Positions 35,592 to 44,471 of a stretch of DNA of 64,000 bases are shown here, piece after piece. The position numbers and the translations under genes were made by a program. The notes below the pieces were generated by a model, which had not been told where the DNA came from, searched no databases, and saw only the letters and a program-made list of their open reading frames with translations. The stretch is from positions 1,641,001 through 1,705,000 of the forward strand of contig NC_013854.1 of assembly GCF_000010725.1 (NCBI RefSeq), read 5' to 3'. Position 1 is the first letter of the stretch, and each line of letters opens with the position of its first letter. The DNA comes from Azospirillum sp. B510. Lineage in GTDB: Bacteria > Pseudomonadota > Alphaproteobacteria > Azospirillales > Azospirillaceae.

Positions 35592-36017
35592 ATGTTCGTT
35601 TCGACGGCTTATGCACAGACGGCGGCCCCGGCTGGCGGCGGCGGTGACATGCTCGTCCAGTTCGCGCCGCTGATCCTGATCTTCGTCGTCTTCTACTTCC
35701 TGCTGATCCGTCCGCAGCAGAAGAAGATGAAGGAGCATAAGGCGATGCTGTCGGCCATCCGCCGCGGCGACCGCGTCGTGACCGGCGGCGGCATCATCGG
35801 CATCGTCACCAAGGTCGGCACCGACGATGAGATCACCGTCGAGATCGCGGAGAATGTCCGCGTGCGCTGCCTGCGCTCCACCGTCAATCTGGTGCTCGCC
35901 AAGACCGAACCGGCCGGCAAGTCCGGCGGCGACGCCGCCCCGGCTTCCGAGGGCGAGGCCAAGCCGGCCGACGCCCCCGCCGCCGGCGGCATCGGCAAGC
36001 TGTTCGGCCGCAAGTAA
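35592..36017 (+). CDS. yajC: Preprotein translocase subunit YajC
   Basis: 141 residues. One membrane segment (about 20-42, 'FAPLILIFVVFYFLLIRPQQ') is followed by the conserved 'KKMKEHKAMLSAIRRGDRVV' and 'TGGGIIGIV' region. The tail is rich in Ala/Pro. It associates with SecDF. AAGGAG at 35578 gives a strong ribosome site, and TATAGT near 35525 could be the -10 box. The first gene of yajC-secD-secF. Confidence 0.95.
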   Translation: MFVSTAYAQTAAPAGGGGDMLVQFAPLILIFVVFYFLLIRPQQKKMKEHKAMLSAIRRGDRVVTGGGIIGIVTKVGTDDEITVEIAENVRVRCLRSTVNLVLAKTEPAGKSGGDAAPASEGEAKPADAPAAGGIGKLFGRK

Positions 36018-36141
36018 GCCGCAGCCGGGCCCCTCTTCAGCGGGTCGGCCCGAAGGCGCTTCCCGTCCGACCCGGCCGGTCGCCCCGATCGGTGGCGGAC
36101 CGGTCGCCCGGATCGGGTGTCTGATCGGATTCGAGTGACGC

Positions 36142-37740
36142 ATGCTCTATTTTTCGCGCTGGAAGATTTACATGATCCTGGCGACCTGCCTCGCCGGGTT
36201 CATCCTGATTCTGCCCAACTTCCTGGGCCGCGACACGCTGGCGGCTCTGCCGTCCTGGTACGCCAACACCCGGGTGTCACTGGGGCTCGACCTGCGCGGC
36301 GGATCGCATCTGTTGCTCGAGGTCGACATGGCCACCGTCATCCGTGACCGGGTGGAGGGTCTGGTCGACGGCGCGCGGCAGCAGCTGCGCACCGCCAATG
36401 TCGGCTACACCGCGCTGAACGCCGGCGAGCGCTCGCTCACCGTCCAGCTGCGCGACCCGGCCCAGGCAGACGAGGCGGTGAAGGCGCTGCGCCAGCTGTC
36501 CAGCCCGGTCGGGCGGTCGGCGCTGGGCGTCGGTCAGCCCGATCTCGACGTGACCGTCAATGGCGGCACCGTCACCCTGGCTCTCAGCGAGGTCGCGCTC
36601 CGCGACCGCGCCACCCAGGCGATCGAGCAATCGATCGAGATCGTCCGCCGACGCATCGACGAGACCGGCGTCAACGAGCCGACCATCGCCCGCCAGGGCA
36701 ACGACCGCATCCTGGTCCAGCTGCCCGGCGTCGAGGATCCCGACCGCATCAAGCGGCTGCTCGGCACCACCGCCAAGATGACCTTCCGGCTGGTCGACGT
36801 GAACGCCGATCCCAGCACCGGCCGCGCCCCTCCGGGGTCGGAGATCCTGCCGTCGGCCGAGGGCGACCGCTACCAGTCCAAATACGTCATCCGCAAGAAG
36901 GTCGAGGTCGACGGCGCCACGTTGCAGAACGCGTCTGCCGGCACCAACCCGCAGACCGGCGAGTGGGTGGTGAATTTCGAATTCAACAGCGCCGGCGCCA
37001 ACCGCTTCGCCGAAGTGACCAAGCAGAATGTCGGGCGGCCCTTCGCCATCGTGCTCGACAACAAGGTCATCAGCGCGCCGGTCATCCGCGAGCCGATCAC
37101 CGGCGGCCGCGGCCAGATCAGCGGCAATTTCACCGCCGCCAACGCCAACGACCTCGCCGTGCTGCTGCGCGCCGGCGCCCTGCCGGCCCCGCTGAAGGTG
37201 ATCGAGGAGCGGACCGTCGGCCCCGACCTGGGCGCCGATTCGATCCGCGCCGGTCTGACCGCCGTCGTCGTCGGCTTCGTGATGGTCTGCATCTACATGA
37301 TCGCCAGCTACGGACTGTTCGGCGCCTTCGCCTGCTCGGCTCTGTTCGTCAATCTGGTGCTGACGCTGGCGGCGCTGTCGCTCCTGCACGCCACGCTGAC
37401 GCTGCCGGGCATCGCCGGCGTCCTGTTGTCGCTGGGTCTGGCGGTTGACGCCAACATCCTGATCAACGAGCGCATCCGCGAGGAGACGAAGAAGGGCCGC
37501 GGGGTCTTCGCCTCGATGGAGGCCGGCTTCAGCCGCGCCTACAGCACCATCGTCGACAGCAACCTGACGACGGCCATCAAGATGGCGCTGCTGTTCATCT
37601 TCGGCACCGGCACCATCAAGGGCTTCGCCGTCACCATCACCTTCGGCATCCTCATCTCCATGTTCACCGCGACGGTGCTCGTGCGCCTGATGATGGTGAC
37701 CTGGCTTCGCCGGACCCGTCCGGCGGCGTTGCCGGTCTGA
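36142..37740 (+). CDS. secD: Protein translocase subunit SecD
   Basis: 532 residues. A first membrane helix, then the periplasmic P1 domain from 'GLDLRGGSHLLLEVDMATV', and a C-terminal five-helix block with 'GLTAVVVGFVMVCIYMIASY' and 'SLGLAVDANILINERIREE'. With SecF it uses proton motive force to pull secreted proteins through SecYEG. Length and order are standard. It lies 124 bp after yajC and 11 bp before secF. Confidence 0.97.
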   Translation: MLYFSRWKIYMILATCLAGFILILPNFLGRDTLAALPSWYANTRVSLGLDLRGGSHLLLEVDMATVIRDRVEGLVDGARQQLRTANVGYTALNAGERSLTVQLRDPAQADEAVKALRQLSSPVGRSALGVGQPDLDVTVNGGTVTLALSEVALRDRATQAIEQSIEIVRRRIDETGVNEPTIARQGNDRILVQLPGVEDPDRIKRLLGTTAKMTFRLVDVNADPSTGRAPPGSEILPSAEGDRYQSKYVIRKKVEVDGATLQNASAGTNPQTGEWVVNFEFNSAGANRFAEVTKQNVGRPFAIVLDNKVISAPVIREPITGGRGQISGNFTAANANDLAVLLRAGALPAPLKVIEERTVGPDLGADSIRAGLTAVVVGFVMVCIYMIASYGLFGAFACSALFVNLVLTLAALSLLHATLTLPGIAGVLLSLGLAVDANILINERIREETKKGRGVFASMEAGFSRAYSTIVDSNLTTAIKMALLFIFGTGTIKGFAVTITFGILISMFTATVLVRLMMVTWLRRTRPAALPV

Positions 37741-37751
37741 GAGGTCTCACG

Positions 37752-38708
37752 ATGTTCCATCTCCGCCTCGTCCCCGACAACACCAAGATCCCGTTCATGA
37801 ACGGCCGCATCGCCGGCCTCGTCGTGTCGGCGATCCTGTCGATCGCATCCGTCATCCTGTTCTTCCACCCCGGCCTGAATTACGGCATCGACTTTCGCGG
37901 CGGCATCGTCATCGAAGCCCGCACCCCGCAGGCCGCCGACTTCTCGTCTTTGCGCCACACCCTGTCCGGCCTTGGCATGGGACAGGTGGCGTTGCAGGAG
38001 TTCGGGTCGCCGCAGGACGTGCTGATCCGTCTGGAGCGCCAGCCCGGCGACGATGCCGCCCAGCAGGTGGCGGCCGACAAGGTGCGCAACACCCTGGCCC
38101 AGGCGGTGCCGGGCACCCAGGTGCGCCGCGTCGAAGCGGTCGGCGCCTCGGTCAGCGGCGAGCTGTTCGCCAACGGCATGCTGGCGCTCGGCCTCGCCAT
38201 GCTGGCGATGCTGGTCTACATCTGGTTCCGCTTCGAATGGCAGTTCGGTTTCGGCGCGGTGGTGACGCTGATCCTCGACATCACCAAGATCATCGGCTTC
38301 TACGCCGTCACCGACATCCAGTTCAACCTGACGGCCGTGGCGGCGATCCTGACCGTGATGGGCTATTCGGTGAACGACAAGGTCGTCGTCTATGACCGCA
38401 TGCGCGAGAATCTGCGCATCTACAAGAAGATGCCGCTGCGCGACCTGATCGACCTGTCGATCAACGAGACGCTGAACCGCACCGTCGGCACCTCGGTCTG
38501 CACATTGCTGTCGATCATCCCGCTGGCGCTGTTCGGTGGTGAGGCGCTACAGGACTTCGGCATCGTGCTGATCTTTGGCATTGTCCTTGCGACCAGCTCG
38601 TCGGTGTTCATCGCCGCCCCCATCTTGCTGTTCCTTGGCGAGAACCGTCTGCGGCGCGGCGCTCCCGATGCCGCCTCGGCGGGCAACACCCCGGCGACCA
38701 CGCCGTAA
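37752..38708 (+). CDS. secF: Protein translocase subunit SecF
   Basis: 318 residues. Six membrane helices with 'NYGIDFRGGIVIEART' after the first, 'LTAVAAILTVMGYSVNDKVV' with the conserved glycine/asparagine, and 'VVYDRMRENL'. It is the partner of SecD at the membrane. The C-terminus is a short Ala/Pro tail. Transcribed with yajC and secD. Confidence 0.97.
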   Translation: MFHLRLVPDNTKIPFMNGRIAGLVVSAILSIASVILFFHPGLNYGIDFRGGIVIEARTPQAADFSSLRHTLSGLGMGQVALQEFGSPQDVLIRLERQPGDDAAQQVAADKVRNTLAQAVPGTQVRRVEAVGASVSGELFANGMLALGLAMLAMLVYIWFRFEWQFGFGAVVTLILDITKIIGFYAVTDIQFNLTAVAAILTVMGYSVNDKVVVYDRMRENLRIYKKMPLRDLIDLSINETLNRTVGTSVCTLLSIIPLALFGGEALQDFGIVLIFGIVLATSSSVFIAAPILLFLGENRLRRGAPDAASAGNTPATTP

Positions 38709-38735
38709 GGCCGCGCGGGAACAGGAGAAGGCAGC

Positions 38736-39113
38736 ATGAGCGACATCATGCCGATGATCCCGTCGGACCGTCAGGTCATCGACGGCTATGGACCGGGGCA
38801 ATTCTGCATTTCCAGTCAATGGCGCGTCGGCGCGGTGATCGTGCTGCCGGACCGCACCCTGCCGTGGGAGGCGACCGACGTCGCCTCCCTGTCGGTGGAT
38901 GATTTCGGTCCCGTTCTGAGTGCCGAGCCGAAGGTGGAGATCCTGCTGCTCGGCACCGGTCCCACCATGCGGATGATCCCGAAGGCTCTGCGCCAGTCCT
39001 TGCGCGAGCGGGGCGTGGTGACGGAGCTGATGGACAGCCGCGCGGTATGCCGCACCTACAATGTGCTTCTGGCCGAAGGCCGGCGGGTGGCGGCGGCGAT
39101 GCTGCCGGTGTAG
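38736..39113 (+). CDS. Mth938-like (DUF498/NDUFAF3 family) protein
   Basis: 125 residues with 'IDGYGPGQFCISSQWRVGAV', 'EILLLGTGPTMRMIPKALRQ' and 'VCRTYNVLLAEGRRVAAAML', as in the Mth938/DUF498 fold. The human relative NDUFAF3 helps assemble respiratory complex I. In alphaproteobacteria the gene is often next to secDF. It lies 27 bp after secF, followed by a strong terminator, so it ends the operon. Confidence 0.92.
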   Translation: MSDIMPMIPSDRQVIDGYGPGQFCISSQWRVGAVIVLPDRTLPWEATDVASLSVDDFGPVLSAEPKVEILLLGTGPTMRMIPKALRQSLRERGVVTELMDSRAVCRTYNVLLAEGRRVAAAMLPV

Positions 39114-39138
39114 GCGAGCATCCGTCCTGTACAAACGA

Positions 39139-39169
39139 CAAAGGCGCCCTTTCGGGCGCCTTTGCGTTT
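39139..39169. terminator. Bidirectional intrinsic terminator
   Basis: CAAAGGCGCCC (39139-39149) and GGGCGCCTTTG (39154-39164) form a perfect 11-bp stem around TTTC and are followed by CGTTTTT. It lies between the convergent yajC operon and sodB. Confidence 0.93.
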
Positions 39170-39190
39170 TTCAACCTTCGACGGGAAGAC

Positions 39191-39784
39191 TTACGCGGCC
39201 AGCTGCTCGGCGGCGAAATCCCAGTTGGCGAGGTTGTCGATGACCGCCTTGACGAAATCGGCGCGGCGGTTCTGGAAATCGACGTAATAGGCATGCTCCC
39301 ACACGTCGATGGTGAACAGCGGCTTGTGGCCGTGCGCCAGCGGGGTGTCGGCGTTGCCGGTCTTGCCGACCTTCAGCTTGTCGCCGTCCAGGTACAGCCA
39401 GGCCCAGCCGGAGCCGAACTGGGTCAGGGCGGCCTGGGTCAGCTCTTCCTTGAACTTCTCGACGCTGCCGAAGTCGGCGACGATGCGCTGCTCCAGGGCG
39501 GCCGGGATCTTGCCGCCGTCCTTCTTCAGGCACTGCCAGAAGAAGGTGTGGTTCCACACCTGGGCGGCGTTGTTGAAGATGCCGACCTTGGAGGCGTCGC
39601 CGGCGGCGGCCTTGATGACCTCCTCCAGGCTGGCGTCGGCCAGCGGGGTGTCCTTGGTCAGGTTGTTCAGGTTGGTGACGTAGGTCTGGTGGTGCTTGTC
39701 ATGGTGCAGGTGCAGGGTCTCCGACGAGATGTACGGAGCCAGAGCGTCGTACGCATACGGAAGCGGCGGAAGTTCGAACGCCAT
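39191..39784 (-). CDS. sodB: Iron superoxide dismutase
   Basis: 197 residues. Metal ligands are visible: His27 in 'LHLHHDKHHQTYV', the histidine of 'VWNHTFFWQ', and D/H in 'IDVWEHAYYVDFQ'. 'NNAAQVWNHTFFW' with the glutamine before VW marks the iron type. It converts superoxide to peroxide and oxygen in the cytoplasm. The stop of hpnE lies only 5 bases before the ATG, so a promoter for sodB must lie inside hpnE, or sodB is read through from the hopanoid operon. Confidence 0.97.
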   Translation of the reverse strand: MAFELPPLPYAYDALAPYISSETLHLHHDKHHQTYVTNLNNLTKDTPLADASLEEVIKAAAGDASKVGIFNNAAQVWNHTFFWQCLKKDGGKIPAALEQRIVADFGSVEKFKEELTQAALTQFGSGWAWLYLDGDKLKVGKTGNADTPLAHGHKPLFTIDVWEHAYYVDFQNRRADFVKAVIDNLANWDFAAEQLAA

Positions 39785-39789
39785 TTGAT

Positions 39790-41190
39790 TTACCCTCTCT
39801 TCTTTGATTGTCCTTCCGGGCCGGGCCTTGCGAGCACGGCACCTCCGTCCGTCCAAATAGGCCGATGACGGAAGCTTGTGAAGGCCGGAAACGGTCCCGA
39901 ACGCCTTATAGGGTTATTTCCGCTCGACAAAGTTGCTTCGGCCGCCCGGTTTCCCGAGCGCACGGCGGCCTCCAAGGTGGCGGGAAGTCCCGTTTCCGTC
40001 CAATCGCCGGCCAGCATCAGGTTCGTCCAGAGCGTGCGCGGTCCGGGGCGGCGCGCGACCGATTCGGGGGACTGGTCGGGGGTCGCCCGCCGCTCCTTCA
40101 CCACGCGGAAGGGTGGAATCGGGTCCCCGAGTCGCGGTGCCGGAGCCAGATGAGGAACGATCTCGGCCCATAGCCGGCCGGCGATCTCTTCCGCCGGCAG
40201 CCCGGCCAGCGCGTCGGCGTCGCTGACGGTGACCGACAGAAGGTCGCCGCGGACGAACAGCCATTCCGCGGTCCCGCCGATCAGCCCGACGAAGGGAAAC
40301 CCGCCCGGCAGCCGCACCGGTGCCTCCAGCCGGACATGCAGGTTGACGATGGCCGCTCCCGGCGGCGGTACCGTCAGGCCCGGCACCAGCCGCTCGGCGC
40401 TCCAGGCCGGGGCGGCGAGGATCACGCTGTCGAAGGGACCGAGCGCCACCGCCTCGCCGCCGGCCGAGAAGCCGGCCACCCGGTCCTCCGCAAAGGTCAG
40501 TCCCTCGACCCGCGCGCCGAGACGCAGACCGGCCCCGGCGTCCCTTAACAGGGCCAAGGCCGGATCGACGAAGGCGGCGGAGAGGCCGCGCGGCGCCAGC
40601 ACCGGCCGGCAAGCGGTCTCGCCGCGCAGCAGCGTCTCGCGCAACACGGCGCCGAACAGACGGGCGGAGACCCGCTCCGCCGGCCCGTTGAGGGCGGAGA
40701 CCGCCAGCGGACGCCACAGCGGCGCGAACAGCCGCCCGGTGGGAGACAGGCGGTCGGCGACCGCCTGGCCGCTGCCGGCGGTCAGGCAGCGCAGGGCGGC
40801 GAGATAATCGAGGGGGCGGCTGCCGGGCACCCGCCGGGCCGGATCGAGCAGCCACAGCCCGCCGGGACGCAGCGTCCAGCATGCGCCGTCGCGCAGGTCC
40901 AGGAAGGGGAAGGCCGCCGGCCGCAGCTCCTCCAGAGCATCGGCGCCGCCGGTCCGCCGGGCATAATCGAGCAGCGCCCGATTGCCGCTGAGCACCAGAT
41001 GGTTGCCGTTGTCGATCGAACGGCCGAGCGTGGCGTCATGGAAGCTGCGGCAGCGCCCGCCGGCCTGCGGCGCCTGCTCATGGAGCGTCACGCGCCGGCC
41101 CGCCTCCACGAGCCGGACGGCGGCGGCGAGCCCGGCCAGCCCGGCGCCGACGACATGAACGAGCCCCGCTTCCGCCCCCGCCTCCGGCAT
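39790..41190 (-). CDS. hpnE: Hydroxysqualene dehydroxylase HpnE
   Basis: 466 residues from the ATG at 41190 (overlaps the hpnD stop as ATGA). FAD/NAD(P)-binding N-terminus 'VHVVGAGLAGLAAAVRLVEA' and 'APQAGGRCRSFHD', and the C-terminal amine-oxidase-like 'LMLAGDWTETGLPATLEAAV'. It reduces hydroxysqualene to squalene, the last step from farnesyl diphosphate in the HpnCDE route. About 40 residues follow the conserved end, longer than usual; the tail is basic and probably not functional. Confidence 0.95.
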   Translation of the reverse strand: MPEAGAEAGLVHVVGAGLAGLAAAVRLVEAGRRVTLHEQAPQAGGRCRSFHDATLGRSIDNGNHLVLSGNRALLDYARRTGGADALEELRPAAFPFLDLRDGACWTLRPGGLWLLDPARRVPGSRPLDYLAALRCLTAGSGQAVADRLSPTGRLFAPLWRPLAVSALNGPAERVSARLFGAVLRETLLRGETACRPVLAPRGLSAAFVDPALALLRDAGAGLRLGARVEGLTFAEDRVAGFSAGGEAVALGPFDSVILAAPAWSAERLVPGLTVPPPGAAIVNLHVRLEAPVRLPGGFPFVGLIGGTAEWLFVRGDLLSVTVSDADALAGLPAEEIAGRLWAEIVPHLAPAPRLGDPIPPFRVVKERRATPDQSPESVARRPGPRTLWTNLMLAGDWTETGLPATLEAAVRSGNRAAEATLSSGNNPIRRSGPFPAFTSFRHRPIWTDGGAVLARPGPEGQSKKRG

Positions 41191-42125
41191 CAGATGGCCG
41201 GGGGAAGGCCGAGCATGCAGCGCAGCGCCACCCACGCGCTTTCGCGCCGTCCCACCCGCACGCGGGCGTGAAGGTCGCGCCAGCCGCCAGCCCGCAGGCG
41301 CCGCAACAGCCGGTGATACAGCACCATCATCGCGGTGGCCGCCCACAGCGAGCCGCGCGCCTGTCCGGCGATGGCGGCCCGCGCCTCGGCGAAGCGGGTC
41401 TCGGCGAGATCGGCCATGGCCTCGCAGGCCCTGGGCAGGGCGGGATGGGCCAGCACCTCGGCCGGGCGATCGTCATCGATGCCGGCGGTCCGCAAAATCT
41501 CGCGCGGCAGGTACAGCCGGCCCAGCCCGGCGTCCTCGGCCAGATCGCGCAGGATGTTGGTCAGTTGCAGGGCTTCGCCCAATGCCAGGGCGAAGCGTTC
41601 GGTGGCGGGGTCGGCGCGATGGAACACCCGGATCGCCAGCATGCCGACAGCCCCGGCGACACGCCGGCAATAGAGCCGCAGGGTATCGAGATCGGGCGCC
41701 GGCATGCCGCGGGAACCGTGATCCTCCGCGGCGACATCCATCGCCATGCCGTCGATCAGCGCCTCCAGCTCAGCCCTGGGCAGGCCATAGCGGTCGATGG
41801 CGCCCTTCAGCGCGGCGGTCAGCGGAGTGTTGGGAGCGCCGCCGGCATAAAGGTCGCGGATGTCGCGGCGCCATCCATCCAGAGCCGCCCGCTTGGCTGT
41901 GGGCTCCCCCGGCTCGTCGGCGATGTCGTCGATGCGGCGGCAGAAGGCGTAGATGGCGAACATCGCCGCCCGCTTCGACGCCGGCAGCAGGCGCATCGGC
42001 CAATAGAAGGTGCTGCCCGATTTCGCGGCCACGCTGGTCGCCGTATCGGGCGCCTTTCCATCCGGCGAGATCGTGGATACCGGTAGCGGGGCCGTCTCCA
42101 GCGGCGGAGGGGTCATCTGTCGCAT
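41190..42125 (-). CDS. hpnD: Presqualene diphosphate synthase HpnD
   Basis: 311 residues. Trans-isoprenyl-synthase fold with aspartate-rich motif 'FCRRIDDIADEPGEP' and second motif 'TNILRDLAEDAGLGRLYLPR'. It condenses two farnesyl diphosphates to presqualene diphosphate. The first ~35 residues are unconserved, so an internal start is possible. It lies in the order hpnC-hpnD-hpnE, typical of hopanoid producers. Confidence 0.95.
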   Translation of the reverse strand: MRQMTPPPLETAPLPVSTISPDGKAPDTATSVAAKSGSTFYWPMRLLPASKRAAMFAIYAFCRRIDDIADEPGEPTAKRAALDGWRRDIRDLYAGGAPNTPLTAALKGAIDRYGLPRAELEALIDGMAMDVAAEDHGSRGMPAPDLDTLRLYCRRVAGAVGMLAIRVFHRADPATERFALALGEALQLTNILRDLAEDAGLGRLYLPREILRTAGIDDDRPAEVLAHPALPRACEAMADLAETRFAEARAAIAGQARGSLWAATAMMVLYHRLLRRLRAGGWRDLHARVRVGRRESAWVALRCMLGLPPAI

Positions 42126-42185
42126 CCTGGACGTTGCACATCGCGACGGGCCGGCATTGCGTGTCGCGATGTGAGGCCAGGGAGT

Positions 42186-43058
42186 TTAGGCGGCGGAGAA
42201 GCTGCGCGCCAGCCCCCGCGCCACCGCCGCCAGCTTGTGATGCGCGCCGAGCGTGACCCGCGCCTTCATCGGATCGCGTGATTTCAAGCGCCTGGCCAGC
42301 GATTCGGCAAGGCTGAGGATCACCGCCGCCTCCATCCGGAGGCCACGGTGCCGGATCAGGCCGGGCAAGGCCGCCGCACGTTCCAGCAGCCGGTCGGTCT
42401 GCTCAAGCGCCTGATCGAAGATGACGCGCAGGCGGGCGTCGCTTTCGACCTCCACGAGACGTTCGACACTGATCCCGGTTTCGTCGAACCAGGCGAGCGG
42501 GATGTAGCAGCGGCCGAGCTGCGTCCAATCCTCCCGCGCGTCCTGTAGATGGTTCAGCACCTGCAGGGCGGAGCACAGCGCGTCCGAGGCCGGTCCCGCC
42601 GCCGCCCCCTCGCCGTGCAGGTCCAGCAGATAGCGGCCGACCGGATTGGCGGAGAAGCGGCAGTAGAGGAGCAGGTCGCTCCAGCTGTGGCAGCGGGCGC
42701 CGACAGAATCGCGGCGGAAGGCGCGCAGGATCTGGCGGGCGTGGCGGTCGCTGACACCGGTCTTCTGCAAGCTCTCCTTGAGGTCGATCGCCGGCTTCAG
42801 ATAGGCGTGCTTGGCCTGACCCGAGGTCAGCGCCCGTTCCAACGCCTCCAGATAGGCCAGCTTGGTCTCCGGTTCGAGATCGGGATCGTCGGCGATGTCG
42901 TCGGCCAGACGCACGAAGCGGTAGAAGGCGATCACATGCGGACGCAGATGCTTGGGGATCAGGCGGGACGCGACCGGGAAATTCTCCCCCGCCTCGTCCT
43001 TGCGTGCGACCGGACCGGTCTTGCGGGGTTTCGTCTGGGCGATGTTGAAATCCGTCAT
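42186..43058 (-). CDS. hpnC: Hydroxysqualene synthase HpnC
   Basis: 290 residues from the ATG at 43058. Motifs 'FYRFVRLADDIADDPD' and 'LNHLQDAREDWTQLGRCYIP' of squalene/phytoene synthases. 'GENFPVASRLIPKHLRPHV' at the N-terminus is characteristic of HpnC. It turns presqualene diphosphate into hydroxysqualene. It is the first gene of the operon; 60 bp separate it from hpnD. No squalene-hopene cyclase is in the window. Confidence 0.95.
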   Translation of the reverse strand: MTDFNIAQTKPRKTGPVARKDEAGENFPVASRLIPKHLRPHVIAFYRFVRLADDIADDPDLEPETKLAYLEALERALTSGQAKHAYLKPAIDLKESLQKTGVSDRHARQILRAFRRDSVGARCHSWSDLLLYCRFSANPVGRYLLDLHGEGAAAGPASDALCSALQVLNHLQDAREDWTQLGRCYIPLAWFDETGISVERLVEVESDARLRVIFDQALEQTDRLLERAAALPGLIRHRGLRMEAAVILSLAESLARRLKSRDPMKARVTLGAHHKLAAVARGLARSFSAA

Positions 43059-43182
43059 GGGATCCCTGCCTGCTGCGCGTCGGGGCTGGCGGTGCGACCG
43101 TGTGTGCTTCATATAGGCGTGACAACAGGCTTTGGCCCGTCCTTACAATCGCTCCTCCCCTCTTTTTCCAATCGGGCATCCC

Positions 43183-44037
43183 ATGGTGAAGGCTGCGACC
43201 GACCTGTCCTATTGCGGACGGGAGGTTCGGAAATATGACAACGACCACTTTCTGGCAGGTCTGTTCACCCCCGCCGACAAGCGCGAGGCGACCTTCGCGC
43301 TGTACGCCTTCAACATCGAAATCGCGAAGACGCGCGAGGTGGTGAGCGAACCGATCCTGGGCCAGATGCGGCTACAATTCTGGCGCGATGGCATCGAGTC
43401 CGTCTATGGGGAGGGACCCGTACCACGCCATGAGGTGATGGAGCCGCTGGCCCAGGCCGCGCGCGGGCTGGGGTTGAGCCGCGCCCTGTTCGACCGGCTG
43501 GTCGACGCGCGGGAGGCCGACCTCGACGACACGCCGCCGGCCGATCTGGCCTGTCTGGTCAATTATGCCGAGGTCACCGGGGCGCCGCTGGTCCAGCTGG
43601 CGCTGGAGATCCTGGGCGTGCGCGAAGCGGCGGCGATGGCGGCCGGACGTCATGTCGGCATCGCCTATGCCCTGTCCGGCATCCTGCGGGCGGTGCCCTT
43701 CCTCGCCCGCCAGCACCGGCAGCGCCTGCCCGATGACCTGATGCGGCGCCATGGCGCCAGGAGCGAGGATCTGTTCGCCGGCCGCTCGACACCCGGACTG
43801 CGCCCCGTGGTGGCGGAGGTCGCCGCCGTCGCCCGCAAGCATCTGGCCGAGGCCCGCGCGCTGCGCCGCGAGGTGCCGAAGGCGGCGGTGCCGGCGCTGC
43901 TGCCGGCCGCCCTGGCCGACCTGCATCTGGACGTGATCGCGCGGGAGGGCAACGACCTGTTCGCCCCCCGCGTGCTGCTGACGAACCCGTTCCGCCAGAT
44001 CAGGCTGGGCTGGGCGGCGATACGCGGGCGCTATTGA
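43183..44037 (+). CDS. NDUFAF6-like phytoene-synthase-fold protein
   Basis: 284 residues from the ATG at 43183. It resembles squalene/phytoene synthases, but the aspartate-rich motifs are lost. Where the first should be it reads 'FNIEIAKTREVVSEPILGQM' then 'RLQFWRD', the pattern of the mitochondrial complex I assembly factor NDUFAF6 and its alphaproteobacterial homologues. Inference: a non-catalytic relative that helps respiratory complex I. It is divergent from hpnC, so two paralogous families lie back to back. Confidence 0.82.
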   Translation: MVKAATDLSYCGREVRKYDNDHFLAGLFTPADKREATFALYAFNIEIAKTREVVSEPILGQMRLQFWRDGIESVYGEGPVPRHEVMEPLAQAARGLGLSRALFDRLVDAREADLDDTPPADLACLVNYAEVTGAPLVQLALEILGVREAAAMAAGRHVGIAYALSGILRAVPFLARQHRQRLPDDLMRRHGARSEDLFAGRSTPGLRPVVAEVAAVARKHLAEARALRREVPKAAVPALLPAALADLHLDVIAREGNDLFAPRVLLTNPFRQIRLGWAAIRGRY

Positions 44038-44038
44038 G

Positions 44039-44464
44039 ATGGCGGCGGTTGGGCCGGGGGCTGTCCGGGGCCTGAACCATCTGACGCTGGCGGTCACGGA
44101 TTTGGAACGATCGCTCGGATTCTATCGCGACCTGCTGGGGATGTCCGTCCGTGCACGCTGGAGCGATGGCGCCTATCTGGAGGCGGGGGCGCTCTGGCTC
44201 TGCCTGTCGGTCGATCCGAAGGCGGGCGAGGCGGTGCGCCGCGATTACACGCACATCGCCTTCGATGTCGCGCCGGACGATTTTCCGGCGCTGTCCGGTA
44301 CCGTCGCCCAGGCGGCGCCGGTTTGGAAGGACAACCGCAGCGAGGGCCTATCCCTCTATGTGCTCGATCCCGACGGCCATCGGGTCGAGCTGCATGTCGG
44401 CGATCTGGCCAGCCGGCTCGACCATTACCGGCGGCGGATGCCGCCGGGCATGATCATCGATTAG
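44039..44464 (+). CDS. FosA-like glutathione transferase / glyoxalase family protein
   Basis: 141 residues starting 1 bp after the previous stop. 'GLNHLTLAVTDLERSLGFYR' (His14), 'DYTHIAFDV' (His72) and 'DPDGHRVELHVGDL' (Glu118) give the three metal ligands of FosA. 'WKDNRSEGLSLYVLDPDG' also fits. FosA adds glutathione to fosfomycin. Chromosomal FosA-like proteins are common and resistance is not proven here. Probably co-transcribed with the NDUFAF6-like gene. Confidence 0.88.
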   Translation: MAAVGPGAVRGLNHLTLAVTDLERSLGFYRDLLGMSVRARWSDGAYLEAGALWLCLSVDPKAGEAVRRDYTHIAFDVAPDDFPALSGTVAQAAPVWKDNRSEGLSLYVLDPDGHRVELHVGDLASRLDHYRRRMPPGMIID

Positions 44465-44471
44465 GCCGTGT

